DNA of 64,000 bases, taken from contig NZ_CP054699.1 in NCBI RefSeq assembly GCF_022558445.1, positions 1,010,001-1,074,000 of the forward strand, read 5' to 3'. Below are positions 16,979-27,166 of the stretch, one piece after another. Origin of the DNA: Candidatus Contubernalis alkalaceticus (GTDB lineage Bacteria; Bacillota; Dethiobacteria; SKNC01). Within the stretch, counting starts at the first letter, position 1. Every line of letters starts with the position of its first letter. The translations under genes and the position numbers were made by a program. Below the pieces are notes generated by a model. That model did no database searches. It had not been told where the DNA came from and saw only the letters and a program-made list of their open reading frames with translations.

Positions 16979-17012
16979 TGTCAAGAGAACCGTCCCCTTG
17001 GCACTCTTGACA
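16979..17012. repeat. REP-like palindrome
   Basis: TGTCAAGAG and CTCTTGACA are perfect inverted arms around ACCGTCCCC, the complement of the GGGGACGGT core. It is one of the cleanest copies in the window. Confidence 0.65.
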
Positions 17013-17063
17013 ATTAAGGATACTGATGATAATATTAAAAAATCAAAAATCGTTTATTTGTTA

Positions 17064-17340
17064 AAGACCATGATGGGGAGAGTAAGTTCTGTTTGACGTA
17101 ACAGCGAGCCGGAGTAGGTGGGAGTCCGGCACGGATTCAGAGTTGAAGCGCACCCCGGAGTATTCGGGCCCAACCTCAGGATGCCTTAGTGCAAATAGGG
17201 AAGTAGGCTCGGACGGGACTTCACCGTTAAAAGAAGGCCGCAGCTTAAGTTTGCTGGGCATAAAGAGGGCTGAACAGGCCAAAAAGGGTGGTACCGCGAG
17301 AAAAACCTCTCGTCCTTTACAGGACGAGAGGTTTTATTTT
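17064..17340 (+). promoter_or_regulatory. T-box leader of the arginine operon
   Basis: The T-box sequence AGGGTGGTACCGCG is exact at 17285-17298. Stem I shows AGCGAGCCGG, then GGTGGGAGTCCGGC. After GAAG comes CGC, nine bases before a GGAG-like arm end, in the place where the specifier codon sits; CGC is an arginine codon and suits argC downstream. A strong terminator (17303-17334) closes the leader. Uncharged tRNA-Arg would stabilise the antiterminator and turn on the operon. The specifier reading is by pattern and could be shifted by one base to GCG. Confidence 0.9.
17303..17340 (+). terminator. T-box attenuator terminator
   Basis: AAACCTCTCGTCCT pairs perfectly with AGGACGAGAGGTTT across a TTAC loop and is followed by a T-rich run. 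It overlaps the antiterminator strand of the T-box, as expected for transcriptional attenuation. Confidence 0.92.
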
Positions 17341-17471
17341 ATTTATGTAGAATTTACTATCTACAGAGTGTCTAAGAAACAGGCATAAATACATAAAAGA
17401 AAACGGTTACTTCAAGTTTATTTATTATGATTATTCAGCTGTTTAGCAAAAAATTTTTATGAGGTGAGGAA

Positions 17472-18515
17472 ATGATAAAAGTTGGTATTATTGGAGCTAC
17501 CGGGTACACCGGAATTGAACTGTTACGATTGCTGTATTCTCATACTGGGGCGGAAGTGACACATATCACCTCCACCTCTCAGCAGGGATTGGAAATTAGC
17601 CGGGTTCATCCTCAGTTTAAAAAAATTTACGATCTGAGGTTAGAGGAATTGGACATAGAACGGATGGCGGAGGAAACAGATGTAATTTTTAGTGCCCTGC
17701 CCCACGGGCTGGCTTTAGAAATAGTTCCACAGTTGACCAGAATGGGGAAAAAGGTAATCGACTTGAGCAGTGATTTTCGGCTGAAAAACCCAAAAGACTA
17801 TCCTCTATGGTACGAATTTGAACATCCCTGCCCGGAGTATTTAGAAAAGAGCGTATACGGGCTTCCAGAGTTATACCGGGACAAAATCAAAGATGCACTG
17901 CTGATTGCCAATCCCGGCTGTTACCCCACCAGCATTTTGTTGGGTCTGAAGCCTTTGATTCAAGAGAACTTAATTGATACTAATTCTATCATATGTGACA
18001 GTAAATCTGGAGTATCCGGGGGAGGCAGAGGAGCTAAACTTCCTTTTCATTTTCCGGAGTGTACGGAAAACTTTAAAGCCTACCGGGTAGGAAATCATCA
18101 GCATACGCCGGAAATTGAGCAGGAACTCAAGGGTTTAACGGGAGACCAGGGTTTGGTTATAAACTTTACTCCTCACCTGGTGCCCATGGTCCGAGGGATT
18201 CTCTCTACTATATATACCGGTCTTAAAAAGGGAGTAGAGAAGGAAGATATACAAAATGCTTATGAAAAAGCTTTTGATAAGGAGGCTTTCATCCGCCTGG
18301 TGGAGGAGCCAGGTCTGCCGGAAACCAAATTTGTTTACGGTACAAATTTCTGTGATATAGGGTTTAAGGTGGATGAAAGAACCGGCAGGGTAATCGTGGT
18401 GACGGCCATTGATAACCTGGTAAAAGGAGCTGCGGGCCAGGCGGTACAGAATATGAACATTCTCTTCGGATGGCCTGAGGAGACCGGTCTGCTTCAGCCG
18501 GTGGTTTATCCGTAA
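17472..18515 (+). CDS. argC: N-acetyl-gamma-glutamyl-phosphate reductase
   Basis: 347 residues. It reduces N-acetylglutamyl phosphate to the semialdehyde with NADPH, the third step of arginine synthesis. The Rossmann start GIIGATGYTGIELLRLL and the active-site cysteine Cys150 in NPGCYPTS are present, as is the HRHTPEI-like block HQHTPEIEQE. GAGGTGAGG precedes the ATG. It is the first gene after the T-box, heading an apparent 11-gene operon to argH. Confidence 0.96.
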   Translation: MIKVGIIGATGYTGIELLRLLYSHTGAEVTHITSTSQQGLEISRVHPQFKKIYDLRLEELDIERMAEETDVIFSALPHGLALEIVPQLTRMGKKVIDLSSDFRLKNPKDYPLWYEFEHPCPEYLEKSVYGLPELYRDKIKDALLIANPGCYPTSILLGLKPLIQENLIDTNSIICDSKSGVSGGGRGAKLPFHFPECTENFKAYRVGNHQHTPEIEQELKGLTGDQGLVINFTPHLVPMVRGILSTIYTGLKKGVEKEDIQNAYEKAFDKEAFIRLVEEPGLPETKFVYGTNFCDIGFKVDERTGRVIVVTAIDNLVKGAAGQAVQNMNILFGWPEETGLLQPVVYP

Positions 18516-18607
18516 AAATTTAATGTAGGCTTAGGTGTGATTCATTTTATGAAGTAGTGCTGTGGTTTATTCAGATATATATAAAGATATCAGGAGGACT
18601 TTAAAAA

Positions 18608-19810
18608 ATGGGTAATATAATTTCAGGGGGTATTACAGCAGTTCCCTGCATAAAGGCAGCAGCCGTAAGCTGCGGGATTAAGGGAGATAAAAAGGATCTG
18701 GCCGTTGTATATTCGGAAGTGCCCTTGGTGAGTGCCGCAGTTTTTACCACTAACCTGGTTAAAGCGGCACCGGTTCTGGTCAGCCAAAGAAATATTAAAG
18801 AGAAAGTGACCCGGGCAGTGGTGGTGAACAGTGGAAATGCCAATGCCTGTTCAGGTTTGAGAGGGCTGAAGGATGCTGAGAGAATGGCTGCTCTGACTGC
18901 TGAATATCTAAAACTTTGCCCTGGGGAGATTCTGGTTTCCTCCACCGGGGTCATTGGTCAATTTCTGCCTATGGAAAAAGTGGAAAAAGGGATAAAAATG
19001 GCAGTGGAAAACCTTACTGAAGAGGGGGGCAGCGACTCTGCAGAGGCTATTCTAACGACTGATACGGTGAAAAAGGAAATAGCCTACCGGTTTATGCTGG
19101 CTGGAAAAACTGTTACCCTGGGGGCTATGGCCAAAGGTTCCGGCATGATTTGTCCAAATATGGCTACTATGCTGGCTTTTATTACTACCGATGTGAAGAT
19201 AAGTAAGGAACTGCTGCAGAAAGCTCTGCAGGAATCGGTAAAGTGTTCTTACAATTTAATTACCGTGGACGGGGACACCAGCACCAACGACATGGTCTTA
19301 CTCTTAGCCAATGGTCAGGCCGAGAATCCAGAAATAACTGAAGAAGGTGAAGACTATCAAGCATTTCTAGAGGCACTTAATTATGTCAACAAGGCCATGG
19401 CCCGTCAGATTATCTTAGACGGGGAAGGAACTACCAAGTTAATAGAAGTAACTCTCCAGGGGTTTAAGGATTATGATACAGGCCGTAAACTGGTCATGGG
19501 TATTCTTAATTCCAACCTGGTCAAGACTGCCTTTTTTGGGGAAGACGCTAACTGGGGAAGAATAATTACCGCAATGGGTTATTCCAGCAGTAATTTCTGC
19601 CCAGAAAAAGTAGATATCTTTTTAGGTGACCTGCAGGTGATGAAGGAGGGGGTGGGACTAATATTTGATGAAGCTTCAGCCAAAGAGATATTGAGTCATA
19701 AAGAGGTAAAAGTGTTTATTGACCTGAAGGAAGGGAAGGATAAAATAACAGCCTGGGGCTCGGATTTGAGCCACCAGTATGTGACTATCAACAGCTCATA
19801 CCGGACATAA
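18608..19810 (+). CDS. argJ: Bifunctional ornithine acetyltransferase/N-acetylglutamate synthase
   Basis: 400 residues. ArgJ recycles the acetyl group from N-acetylornithine to glutamate. The self-cleavage and nucleophile site is clear: [12 protein letters not shown], with Thr187 as the new N-terminus of the beta chain. An AGGAGG site precedes the ATG. A 92-bp gap separates it from argC without a terminator. Whether it also uses acetyl-CoA (bifunctional) cannot be read from the sequence, but no argA or argE is present in the cluster, which favours the cyclic route. Confidence 0.95.
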   Translation: MGNIISGGITAVPCIKAAAVSCGIKGDKKDLAVVYSEVPLVSAAVFTTNLVKAAPVLVSQRNIKEKVTRAVVVNSGNANACSGLRGLKDAERMAALTAEYLKLCPGEILVSSTGVIGQFLPMEKVEKGIKMAVENLTEEGGSDSAEAILTTDTVKKEIAYRFMLAGKTVTLGAMAKGSGMICPNMATMLAFITTDVKISKELLQKALQESVKCSYNLITVDGDTSTNDMVLLLANGQAENPEITEEGEDYQAFLEALNYVNKAMARQIILDGEGTTKLIEVTLQGFKDYDTGRKLVMGILNSNLVKTAFFGEDANWGRIITAMGYSSSNFCPEKVDIFLGDLQVMKEGVGLIFDEASAKEILSHKEVKVFIDLKEGKDKITAWGSDLSHQYVTINSSYRT

Positions 19811-19920
19811 AGCGGTTCTGCGGTTAGGTACCCCGGTGGCTGTTGTTAGGAAAATTCTAAGGAATCTCTTAAGCTATCACGAGAGTAAAAAGGGGAACTA
19901 TAGAAGAGGAATAGGTTTTT

Positions 19921-19945
19921 GAGTCAAGGAACTGTCCCCTGACTC
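19921..19945. repeat. REP-like short palindrome between argJ and argB
   Basis: GAGTCA and TGACTC flank AGGAACTGTCCCC, a variant of the dispersed GGGGACGGT palindrome with different outer arms. It sits in the 158-bp gap between argJ and argB, within the operon. Confidence 0.55.
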
Positions 19946-19968
19946 ACTTTAAATGGAGGTGTAAAGAT

Positions 19969-20856
19969 ATGCAGGAGATTATTAAGAAGGCAGAGGTGCT
20001 GGTTGAGGCGCTTCCCTATATCCGGGCTTTTGCGGACAAAACTCTGGTAATTAAATATGGCGGCCAGGCCATGGTGAACGATGAACTGAAGAAATCCGTA
20101 ATTATAGATATCATACTTTTAAAATATATCGGATTAAATCCCATCCTGGTCCACGGCGGCGGGGCGGAGGTTACCCGGCTGATGGAAAAGGTGGGAAAAG
20201 AGGCGGAGTTTGTCAATGGCCTTCGGGTTACTGATAAGGAAACCATTGAGCTGGTGGAAATGGTTCTGGTGGGTAAGATTAACAAGGAAATTGTAGGGCT
20301 TATTAACCAGTACGGAGGGAAGGCGGTGGGTTTGAGCGGAAAGGACAGCAATCTGATTATTGCTCAGAAGCGCCCTCCGGAAAGCATGGTGGTGGAGGGG
20401 GAAGAAAGGATTGTGGACCTGGGTTATGTGGGGGACATTGTGCAGATCAATCCCGAAGTAATAAATATCCTGAGCGCTCAAGGTTACATCCCGGTGATTT
20501 CTACCCTGGGGGTAAATTTGAACGGTGAGAGTTTGAATATTAACGCCGACCATGTGGCGGGGGAAATGGCCGCCGCATTGGGGGCGGAAAAATTAATGAT
20601 TTTAACCGATGTAGAGGGAATTTTTGAGGATCCAAAGGATACCTCCTCTCTGATTGCCACCCTGCCCAGGGCCCAGGCCATAGAGATGATTGAGCGGGCT
20701 AAAATAAGCCAGGGAATGATTCCTAAGGTGCAAGCCTGTTTGAAGGCTCTGGAGCATGAGGTTCGCAGAACTCACATTGTGGACGGTAGGATGCCGCATT
20801 CACTGCTTCTGGAAATCTTTACGGATCATGGAATAGGCACTATGGTAATTGAGTAA
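19969..20856 (+). CDS. argB: Acetylglutamate kinase
   Basis: 295 residues, amino acid kinase fold. KYGGQAM near residue 25, VHGGGAEV (about 60-67) and the C-terminal ISQGMIPKVQACLKAL are the ATP and acetylglutamate binding blocks. It phosphorylates N-acetylglutamate and in most bacteria is the arginine feedback point. GGAGGTG precedes the ATG. Confidence 0.95.
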   Translation: MQEIIKKAEVLVEALPYIRAFADKTLVIKYGGQAMVNDELKKSVIIDIILLKYIGLNPILVHGGGAEVTRLMEKVGKEAEFVNGLRVTDKETIELVEMVLVGKINKEIVGLINQYGGKAVGLSGKDSNLIIAQKRPPESMVVEGEERIVDLGYVGDIVQINPEVINILSAQGYIPVISTLGVNLNGESLNINADHVAGEMAAALGAEKLMILTDVEGIFEDPKDTSSLIATLPRAQAIEMIERAKISQGMIPKVQACLKALEHEVRRTHIVDGRMPHSLLLEIFTDHGIGTMVIE

Positions 20857-20892
20857 GTAAAGGAGGCTTAACCCCCAAAATAAGGGGAGCAT

Positions 20893-22098
20893 ATGGAAAA
20901 TATAAAAGAGCTGGAAAAAAAATATATTATCAATACCTATGGGAGAGACCCGGAAGTTACGCCTCTTTTTGTTAAGGGACAGGGAAGTAATCTCTGGGAT
21001 GAACAAGGGAACTCATATCTGGACCTGGTCAGTGGCCTGGCGGTGAATATTTTGGGGCACTGCCCCAAGGTGGTAGTAGATGCCCTGCAGGAGCAGTCCA
21101 AAAAGCTGTTTCACTGCTCAAATCTTTTCTATACCGAACCACAGGTGCAGCTGGCCCAACTTTTAGTGGAAAACTCATCTTTGGACCAGGTATTCTTCTG
21201 TAACAGCGGAGCTGAAGCCAACGAAGCGGCCATTAAACTGGCCCGGAAGTATGCAAAGCTTTTCGTGGATGAAGATCGCTTTGAAATAATAACCGCATTA
21301 AAATCTTTCCACGGCCGAACCATGGCCACCATAACGGCCACCGGGCAGCCTAAATTTCACCAGGGCTTTGAGCCTATGGTACCGGGATTTAAATATGCTC
21401 CTTTCAATGACCTGGAGGCTTTTGCCTCTTTGGTGGGTGACCAGACCTGTGCCATTTTAGTGGAACCGGTGCAGGGGGAGGGCGGTGTCCATGTTGGTAC
21501 AGTTAAATTTATCCAAGGATTGAGGAATCTTTGCGATGAGAAGAAACTGCTGCTTATTTTTGATGAGGTGCAGTGTGGTATTGGGCGAACCGGGAAGTTT
21601 CTGGCTTCAGAACATTATGGGGTTCAACCGGACATAACTACCCTGGCCAAGGGGTTGGGGGGCGGAGTGCCCATAGGGGCTATGATGGCTGTGCAGGAGG
21701 TTGCCCGGGGATTTAATCCGGGAGATCATGCGACTACCTTTGGGGGAAATCCCCTGGCCTGTGCTGCGGCCATAGCGGTGTTGAAGACAATCTTAGAAAA
21801 TGATTTCCTGGTATATGTTAAACGGAATAGTGAGTATTTTGTACAGGAACTGGAGCAGCTGAAGAAAAAGCTTCCTTCCTTAATTAAAGAAATCAGGGCC
21901 AGCGGTATGATGGTGGCTGTGGAAATAGAAGGAGACAGCCGAGGCCGAGAAGTGATGAAAGAATGCTTAAAAAAGGGTCTGGTAATAAACTGCATCGGTG
22001 GAAATGTACTCAGGTTTCTGCCGCCCTTAAACGTGACCGCATCTGAGTTGAGGTTCGCTTTGGATGTTTTAGAGGGTGTGCTGAAGAAGTTGAAATAA
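20893..22098 (+). CDS. argD: Acetylornithine aminotransferase
   Basis: 401-residue class III PLP aminotransferase. The PLP lysine lies in TTLAKGLGGGVPIGA, the FCNSGAEANEAA phosphate loop is near residue 100, and IFDEVQCGIGRTG provides the Asp that contacts the pyridine nitrogen. It makes N-acetylornithine from the semialdehyde and glutamate. The ATG follows AAGGGGAGC, 36 bp after argB. Confidence 0.95.
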   Translation: MENIKELEKKYIINTYGRDPEVTPLFVKGQGSNLWDEQGNSYLDLVSGLAVNILGHCPKVVVDALQEQSKKLFHCSNLFYTEPQVQLAQLLVENSSLDQVFFCNSGAEANEAAIKLARKYAKLFVDEDRFEIITALKSFHGRTMATITATGQPKFHQGFEPMVPGFKYAPFNDLEAFASLVGDQTCAILVEPVQGEGGVHVGTVKFIQGLRNLCDEKKLLLIFDEVQCGIGRTGKFLASEHYGVQPDITTLAKGLGGGVPIGAMMAVQEVARGFNPGDHATTFGGNPLACAAAIAVLKTILENDFLVYVKRNSEYFVQELEQLKKKLPSLIKEIRASGMMVAVEIEGDSRGREVMKECLKKGLVINCIGGNVLRFLPPLNVTASELRFALDVLEGVLKKLK

Positions 22099-22137
22099 AC
22101 TGTGCTTTTTAGAAAGTAAATGATCAGGAGGAAGATT

Positions 22138-25100
22138 ATGCCCAGACGAAAAGAAATAAAAAAGGTCCTGGTCATAGGTTCAGGACCCATTATTATCGGC
22201 CAGGCGGCGGAGTTCGATTATGCTGGCACCCAGGCCTGCAAGGCCTTGAGGGAAGAGGGCATTGAAGTGGTACTGGTAAATAGTAATCCGGCTACTATTA
22301 TGACCGATCTGGATATGGCCGACCGGGTGTACATCGAACCCTTGACCGTTGAGTTTTTAAAAAAGATTATACTAAGGGAATCGCCTGATGGTATTCTACC
22401 CACTTTGGGTGGGCAGACCGGCCTGAATCTGGCCATGGAACTTTCCGAAGAAAACTTTCTGCAGAAAACCGGAGTAATTCTTTTAGGCACTCCCCTGGAA
22501 GCTATAAAAAAAGCGGAAGACCGGGAAATATTTAAACAGACTATGATGGATTTAAATGAATCCATTCCCGCCAGTTCTATTGTACGTAACCTGGAGGAGG
22601 CTATTAATTTTGTCCAGGAGGTGGGATACCCAATTGTAGTCAGGCCTGCTTACACCCTGGGAGGTTCCGGGGGAGGATTGGTATATTCTGAGAGGGAGCT
22701 GGTGGCCCAGCTTAAGAAGGGATTAAAGATGAGCCTGATTCACCAGGTGCTGCTGGAACAGAGTGTGGCCGGATGGAAGGAAATCGAGTTTGAAGTAATG
22801 AGGGATGGGAAAGACGCCTGTATTACTGTCTGCAGCATGGAAAATATTGATCCCATTGGCATACATACCGGCGACAGCGTGGTGGTGGCACCGGCATTGA
22901 CCCTGACGGATTCCGAATACCACGCTCTAAGGTGTGCTTCTTTAAAAATTATACGGGCCTTGGGCATTGAAGGGGGCTGCAATATTCAGTTTGCCGTTAA
23001 CCCCCATGATTTTGTATATAACGTAATTGAGGTGAACCCCCGGGTGAGCCGTTCCAGTGCTCTAGCCTCCAAAGCCACCGGATACCCTATTGCCAAGGTG
23101 GCGGCCAAGATCGCTGCCGGCTATTCCCTGGAGGAAATACAGAATGCGGTGACCAAAAAGACTACCGCCTGTTTTGAGCCCAGCATTGACTATGTGGTTT
23201 TAAAGTTTCCCCGCTGGCCCTTTGATAAGTTTGTATTGGCGGACCGAAAACTGGGAACACAGATGAAGGCTACCGGAGAGGTAATGTCTATTGACCGGAC
23301 CTTCGAGGGTGCCTTTTTGAAAGCCCTGCGCTCTTTAGAAATAAATATCTTTGGGTTCTTGACCGGTGCTTATGAAGATTGGAAGGATGAAGCCATTACC
23401 AGGGAACTGGAAAAAGCCAGTGATGAAAGGCTATTTGTGCTGGCAGAGGCTTTTCGAAGAGATTGGACTATGGAAAGAGTGCATGAATTAACTAATATAG
23501 ATAATTTCTTTTTGTTTAAATTTAAAAAAATAGTGGCGATAGCTAAAAGTTTTATCGGCCTTGAACTGGAGGAAGTTACGGCAGAGGATCTTTGGGAGGC
23601 CAAGAGAAGGGGTTTTGCCGACCAGGATCTGGCAAATCTTTTAAATGTGGATATGATGGAGGTCAGGGCTCTTCGGGAAAACTTTTGCATAATGCCCACC
23701 TATAAGATGGTGGACACCTGTGCCGGTGAGTTTGAAGCGGCAACTCCTTATTATTATTCCACCTATGAAGAGGAGGACGAGGTGGAGATTTCGGACAAAA
23801 GACGGGTATTGGTCATCGGTTCCGGCCCCATCCGCATCGGCCAGGGGGTAGAATTTGACTACTGTTCAGTCCATGCGGTCTGGGCACTGCAGCAGGCGGG
23901 ACGAGAAGCCATTATAATTAACAACAACCCGGAAACGGTGAGCACTGATTTTGATTGTGCCGATAAGCTCTATTTCGAGCCTTTAACTCCCGAGGACGTG
24001 CTGAATATCATAGACAAGGAGAAGCCTGAGGGGGTAGTAGTTCAGTTCGGCGGGCAGACAGCTATTAACCTGGCGGAGTTTTTAAAGGATAGGGGGATTA
24101 ATATACTGGGGACCTCTGTGGAGAATATAGACCTTGCGGAGAACCGCCAAAAGTTTTGGGAACTGCTCCAGTCTCTGGGGATATCCCAGGCCGAGGGAGC
24201 CTCAGTATTTACTCCTCAGGAGGCCATGGGAGTGGCGCTTAAATTGGGATTTCCCCTGCTGATCCGTCCTTCTTACGTGATTGGAGGCCGGGCCATGTTT
24301 CTGGTGCACAACGAAGAACAGATGTATACTTACCTGAAGCTGGCGGCCAAAGTATCTCCCAATCATCCAGTCTTAATTGATAAATATCTTTTAGGGATGG
24401 AGGTAGAAGTAGATGCCATCTCTGATGGGGAAAACATACTTATTCCGGGGATAATGGAGCATATAGAGCGGGCCGGCATTCATTCCGGGGACAGTATGGC
24501 CGTATTTCCACCCCGTAATATTACTCAAAAACAGCTGGATACCCTGGTGAATTACACAGAAAAAATAGCCAGGGCCTTAGAAATAAAAGGGTTGGTTAAT
24601 ATTCAGTTTGTAATATATAAAGATAGAGTCTATGTCCTGGAGGTGAACCCCCGGGCCAGCCGCACTATACCCATTTTGAGCAAGGTAACCGGTGTGCCCA
24701 TGGTGAAGCTGGCGGTAGATATTATGATGGGGGCCCGTTTAAAGGACCTGGGTTTTGGCATTGGACTAAGAGAACATCCCCACTATATGACCGTCAAGGC
24801 CCCGGTATTTTCTTTTGAAAAGCTGACCCAGGTGGATATCTCTTTAGGTCCCGAAATGAAATCTACCGGGGAAGTCCTGGGAATGGATTTGACCTTCATA
24901 GGAGCTCTGTATAAAACTATGTTGGCAGGGGGATACTCTTTTCCTCAAAAGGGCAGGATCCTTTTTTCCGTAGCTTTACAGGACAAAAATGACATTTTAC
25001 CCCTGGCCAAAAGGTTTGCGCAGCTGGGTTTTGAGCTTTTCGCTACTGCAGGGACAGCGGAAAGTTTGAAGGAATACGGAGTTCGGGAGATTGAAATTGT

Positions 25101-25365
25101 GAAGAAGATTGGAGAGGGGAAGCCCAATGTGCTGGACCTAATCCAGGAGGGGGTTTTTGACCTGGTGGTGAACACCCCTACCTTTGGGCAGAAGCTTAGT
25201 TCCACCGGCTACCAGATGAGGAGAAGCTGCGTAGAATTAAAGATTCCCTGCCTTACCTCTCCGGATACGGTACAGGCTTTTCTGGAGGTGCTGGAAATGA
25301 AGTATGGGGAGGGGAAGGGTTTTTCCGTAAAAACGGTGAAAGAATATCTGGATGAATTCATTTAA
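22138..25365 (+). CDS. carB: Carbamoyl-phosphate synthase large subunit
   Basis: 1075 residues from ATG 22138 (AGGAGGAAG just upstream; the frame from 22120 overlaps argD signals). Two ATP-grasp halves are visible, each beginning with [13 protein letters not shown] or [13 protein letters not shown], plus the oligomerisation linker and the C-terminal MGS-like allosteric domain. It makes carbamoyl phosphate for ArgF and pyrimidines. The small glutaminase subunit carA, which normally precedes carB, is absent: argD ends 39 bp upstream and gatC begins 14 bp downstream. carA may be elsewhere, or ammonia may be used directly. Confidence 0.96.
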   Translation: MPRRKEIKKVLVIGSGPIIIGQAAEFDYAGTQACKALREEGIEVVLVNSNPATIMTDLDMADRVYIEPLTVEFLKKIILRESPDGILPTLGGQTGLNLAMELSEENFLQKTGVILLGTPLEAIKKAEDREIFKQTMMDLNESIPASSIVRNLEEAINFVQEVGYPIVVRPAYTLGGSGGGLVYSERELVAQLKKGLKMSLIHQVLLEQSVAGWKEIEFEVMRDGKDACITVCSMENIDPIGIHTGDSVVVAPALTLTDSEYHALRCASLKIIRALGIEGGCNIQFAVNPHDFVYNVIEVNPRVSRSSALASKATGYPIAKVAAKIAAGYSLEEIQNAVTKKTTACFEPSIDYVVLKFPRWPFDKFVLADRKLGTQMKATGEVMSIDRTFEGAFLKALRSLEINIFGFLTGAYEDWKDEAITRELEKASDERLFVLAEAFRRDWTMERVHELTNIDNFFLFKFKKIVAIAKSFIGLELEEVTAEDLWEAKRRGFADQDLANLLNVDMMEVRALRENFCIMPTYKMVDTCAGEFEAATPYYYSTYEEEDEVEISDKRRVLVIGSGPIRIGQGVEFDYCSVHAVWALQQAGREAIIINNNPETVSTDFDCADKLYFEPLTPEDVLNIIDKEKPEGVVVQFGGQTAINLAEFLKDRGINILGTSVENIDLAENRQKFWELLQSLGISQAEGASVFTPQEAMGVALKLGFPLLIRPSYVIGGRAMFLVHNEEQMYTYLKLAAKVSPNHPVLIDKYLLGMEVEVDAISDGENILIPGIMEHIERAGIHSGDSMAVFPPRNITQKQLDTLVNYTEKIARALEIKGLVNIQFVIYKDRVYVLEVNPRASRTIPILSKVTGVPMVKLAVDIMMGARLKDLGFGIGLREHPHYMTVKAPVFSFEKLTQVDISLGPEMKSTGEVLGMDLTFIGALYKTMLAGGYSFPQKGRILFSVALQDKNDILPLAKRFAQLGFELFATAGTAESLKEYGVREIEIVKKIGEGKPNVLDLIQEGVFDLVVNTPTFGQKLSSTGYQMRRSCVELKIPCLTSPDTVQAFLEVLEMKYGEGKGFSVKTVKEYLDEFI

Positions 25366-25379
25366 AAAGGAGTGAAATC

Positions 25380-25670
25380 ATGTCTATTTCTGCACAGGAA
25401 ATAAAAGATGCAGCCTGGGATGCCCGGTTAGAACTGGATTCCCAGGAAGAGTCCGAACTTTTGAAGGAAGCCCAGCAGCTTTTTGAAGATTTAGTCTCTT
25501 TTATTGACCCTACTTTTGAAAATATTTCTCAAACCTTTTACCCTATCTCATCAAAAGCTGTTATGCGGGAGGATGAGGTAGAGCTTTCGCTTCCTGTAAA
25601 TACCGCCCTGGCTAATGCCCCGGATGCCGATGATTTTTGTCATCATGTACCCAGAATCATTGAAGAATAA
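25380..25670 (+). CDS. gatC: GatC-like subunit of tRNA-dependent amidotransferase
   Basis: 96 residues of the GatC family, recognised by DAAWDARLEL near the start and REDEVELSLP, ALANAPDADDF and HVPRIIE at the end. GatC threads between GatA and GatB and holds them together. It differs from typical sequences in the middle and in FCHHVPRI where homologues usually have GYFRVPRV. It starts 14 bp after carB with AAGGAG, so it is part of the arginine operon. Confidence 0.88.
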   Translation: MSISAQEIKDAAWDARLELDSQEESELLKEAQQLFEDLVSFIDPTFENISQTFYPISSKAVMREDEVELSLPVNTALANAPDADDFCHHVPRIIEE

Positions 25671-25690
25671 GGTTAGAAGGAGGATTTCAG

Positions 25691-27088
25691 TTGAAAATTT
25701 CAAAGGGCTGCACAAAAGAAAAAATATGTCCAAAAGAAGCAGACTTAAAAGAATTAGCCCGGATAGTGTATGATCGGGCTAAAATGGCTGAAGAAAATTA
25801 TAACGCTTTCATTACCTTAGATGAGCAGTATCTAAACAGCCAGGTGGAGAAACTCTCTGCAGGAGAAAAGGATGATAAGAAACCCCTGTCCGGTATTCCG
25901 GCTGTTTTAGGAGATAACTTATGTACCGAAGGGATAAGGACCACCTGCGGTTCCAAAATATTAGAAAATTATACATCCCCTTTTAATGCTCTGGTGGCAG
26001 ACAGACTTCAGGAGGCAGGGTCTATAATAGTAGGAAAAACAAATATTGATGAATTTGGAATAGGAGATTCCCGGGGAATATCACACTTTGGCAGGGTTAA
26101 AAACCCCTGGGATGCAAACCATACTGCTGGTTCCGGTACAGCCTGTGCAGTAGCCTCAGGTTCTGCGGTTTTCGGACTGGGTTCAGATGCCCGGGGAGGA
26201 TTGAGGCAGTCTGCCGCTTACAGTGGTTTAGGAGGATTGAAGCCCAGCTTTGGGAGAATATCCCGCTGGGGACTTATTGATTATGCTCCATCATTGGACC
26301 AGATCGGTATAATAGCTAAAACCGCCATGGATATGGCTCTGGTACTGGAGTGTATAGCCGGTGAGGATTATCGTGATTCTTCTACTCTGAAAAATCCTGC
26401 TCCCGGTTATTTAGACCTGCTGGAGGAGAACCCTGCGGATATTAAAATAGGCCTGTTAAAGGGATATGATGTAGAATCCTTAGAGCCTGAAGTTAAAGCT
26501 TTGTTTGAAAAAGAGCTGGCCAGGTTAAAAGATATTGGCTGCAGTATTGTAGAAGTAGAACTGCCTAATTTTCTTAAATCTTCAACTACAGCTTCTATTA
26601 TTGGAGCGGTAGAAGCTTATTCAAACCTGGCCAACTTTGACGGTGTGCGCTTTGGCTATAGGGGCAGTTCTAAACATCTCCAGGAAATGTACATAAAAAG
26701 CAGAACCGAAGGGTTTGGTTCTTTCTTAAAAAAATATTTAACCTTTGGAGCGCTGGCTTCTGCGGAGGACCATATTAAAGAAATCTTTAATCCGGCTCAA
26801 AAAATGAGGACTAAGATTAAAGAAGAATTAGAAGAGGCACTTAAAACCGTTGACATGGTGGTAACACCTACCGTTCCTTTCCGTGCCCCTGTCTTTTCAA
26901 ACTTGGACAGCTTTTATGGCATTGATAGTCATGCCCATACTTTTACTGCGGCAGTTAACCTGGCAGGGCTTCCGGCCTTAACGGTACCTGTTAAAGCTGA
27001 CCAGGATTTACCTACAGGGCTCCAACTAATAGGAAGGGCTTTTGAAGAAGGGAAACTGTTGAATGTATGGAAGGCTTTGGATAAATAA
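25691..27088 (+). CDS. gatA: GatA homologue lacking the amidase catalytic residues
   Basis: 465 residues, full length, clearly GatA (GKTNIDEF, NPWD, LDQIGIIA, TEGFG, VNLAGLPALTVP). Yet the usual AIKDN is VLGDN, so the catalytic Lys is Gly74. The usual SDTGGSIRQPA is SDARGGLRQSA, so the nucleophilic Ser is Gly170. The GGSSGGS loop reads TAGSGTAC; Ser148 might replace the cis-serine only if two residues were deleted. The STENS segment is SRGIS. It should therefore not hydrolyse glutamine. TTG start at 25691 behind AGAAGGAGG. Neighbouring gatC and gatB look functional. It may channel free ammonia or have another role. Confidence 0.9.
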   Translation: MKISKGCTKEKICPKEADLKELARIVYDRAKMAEENYNAFITLDEQYLNSQVEKLSAGEKDDKKPLSGIPAVLGDNLCTEGIRTTCGSKILENYTSPFNALVADRLQEAGSIIVGKTNIDEFGIGDSRGISHFGRVKNPWDANHTAGSGTACAVASGSAVFGLGSDARGGLRQSAAYSGLGGLKPSFGRISRWGLIDYAPSLDQIGIIAKTAMDMALVLECIAGEDYRDSSTLKNPAPGYLDLLEENPADIKIGLLKGYDVESLEPEVKALFEKELARLKDIGCSIVEVELPNFLKSSTTASIIGAVEAYSNLANFDGVRFGYRGSSKHLQEMYIKSRTEGFGSFLKKYLTFGALASAEDHIKEIFNPAQKMRTKIKEELEEALKTVDMVVTPTVPFRAPVFSNLDSFYGIDSHAHTFTAAVNLAGLPALTVPVKADQDLPTGLQLIGRAFEEGKLLNVWKALDK

Positions 27089-27166
27089 GTTTTTTTTTAC
27101 TTTTCGCTGTAGTGCCAGGACGTAAAGGCAAAGGAGCCTAATAATTTTAAGCAGAGGTGAAAAACA

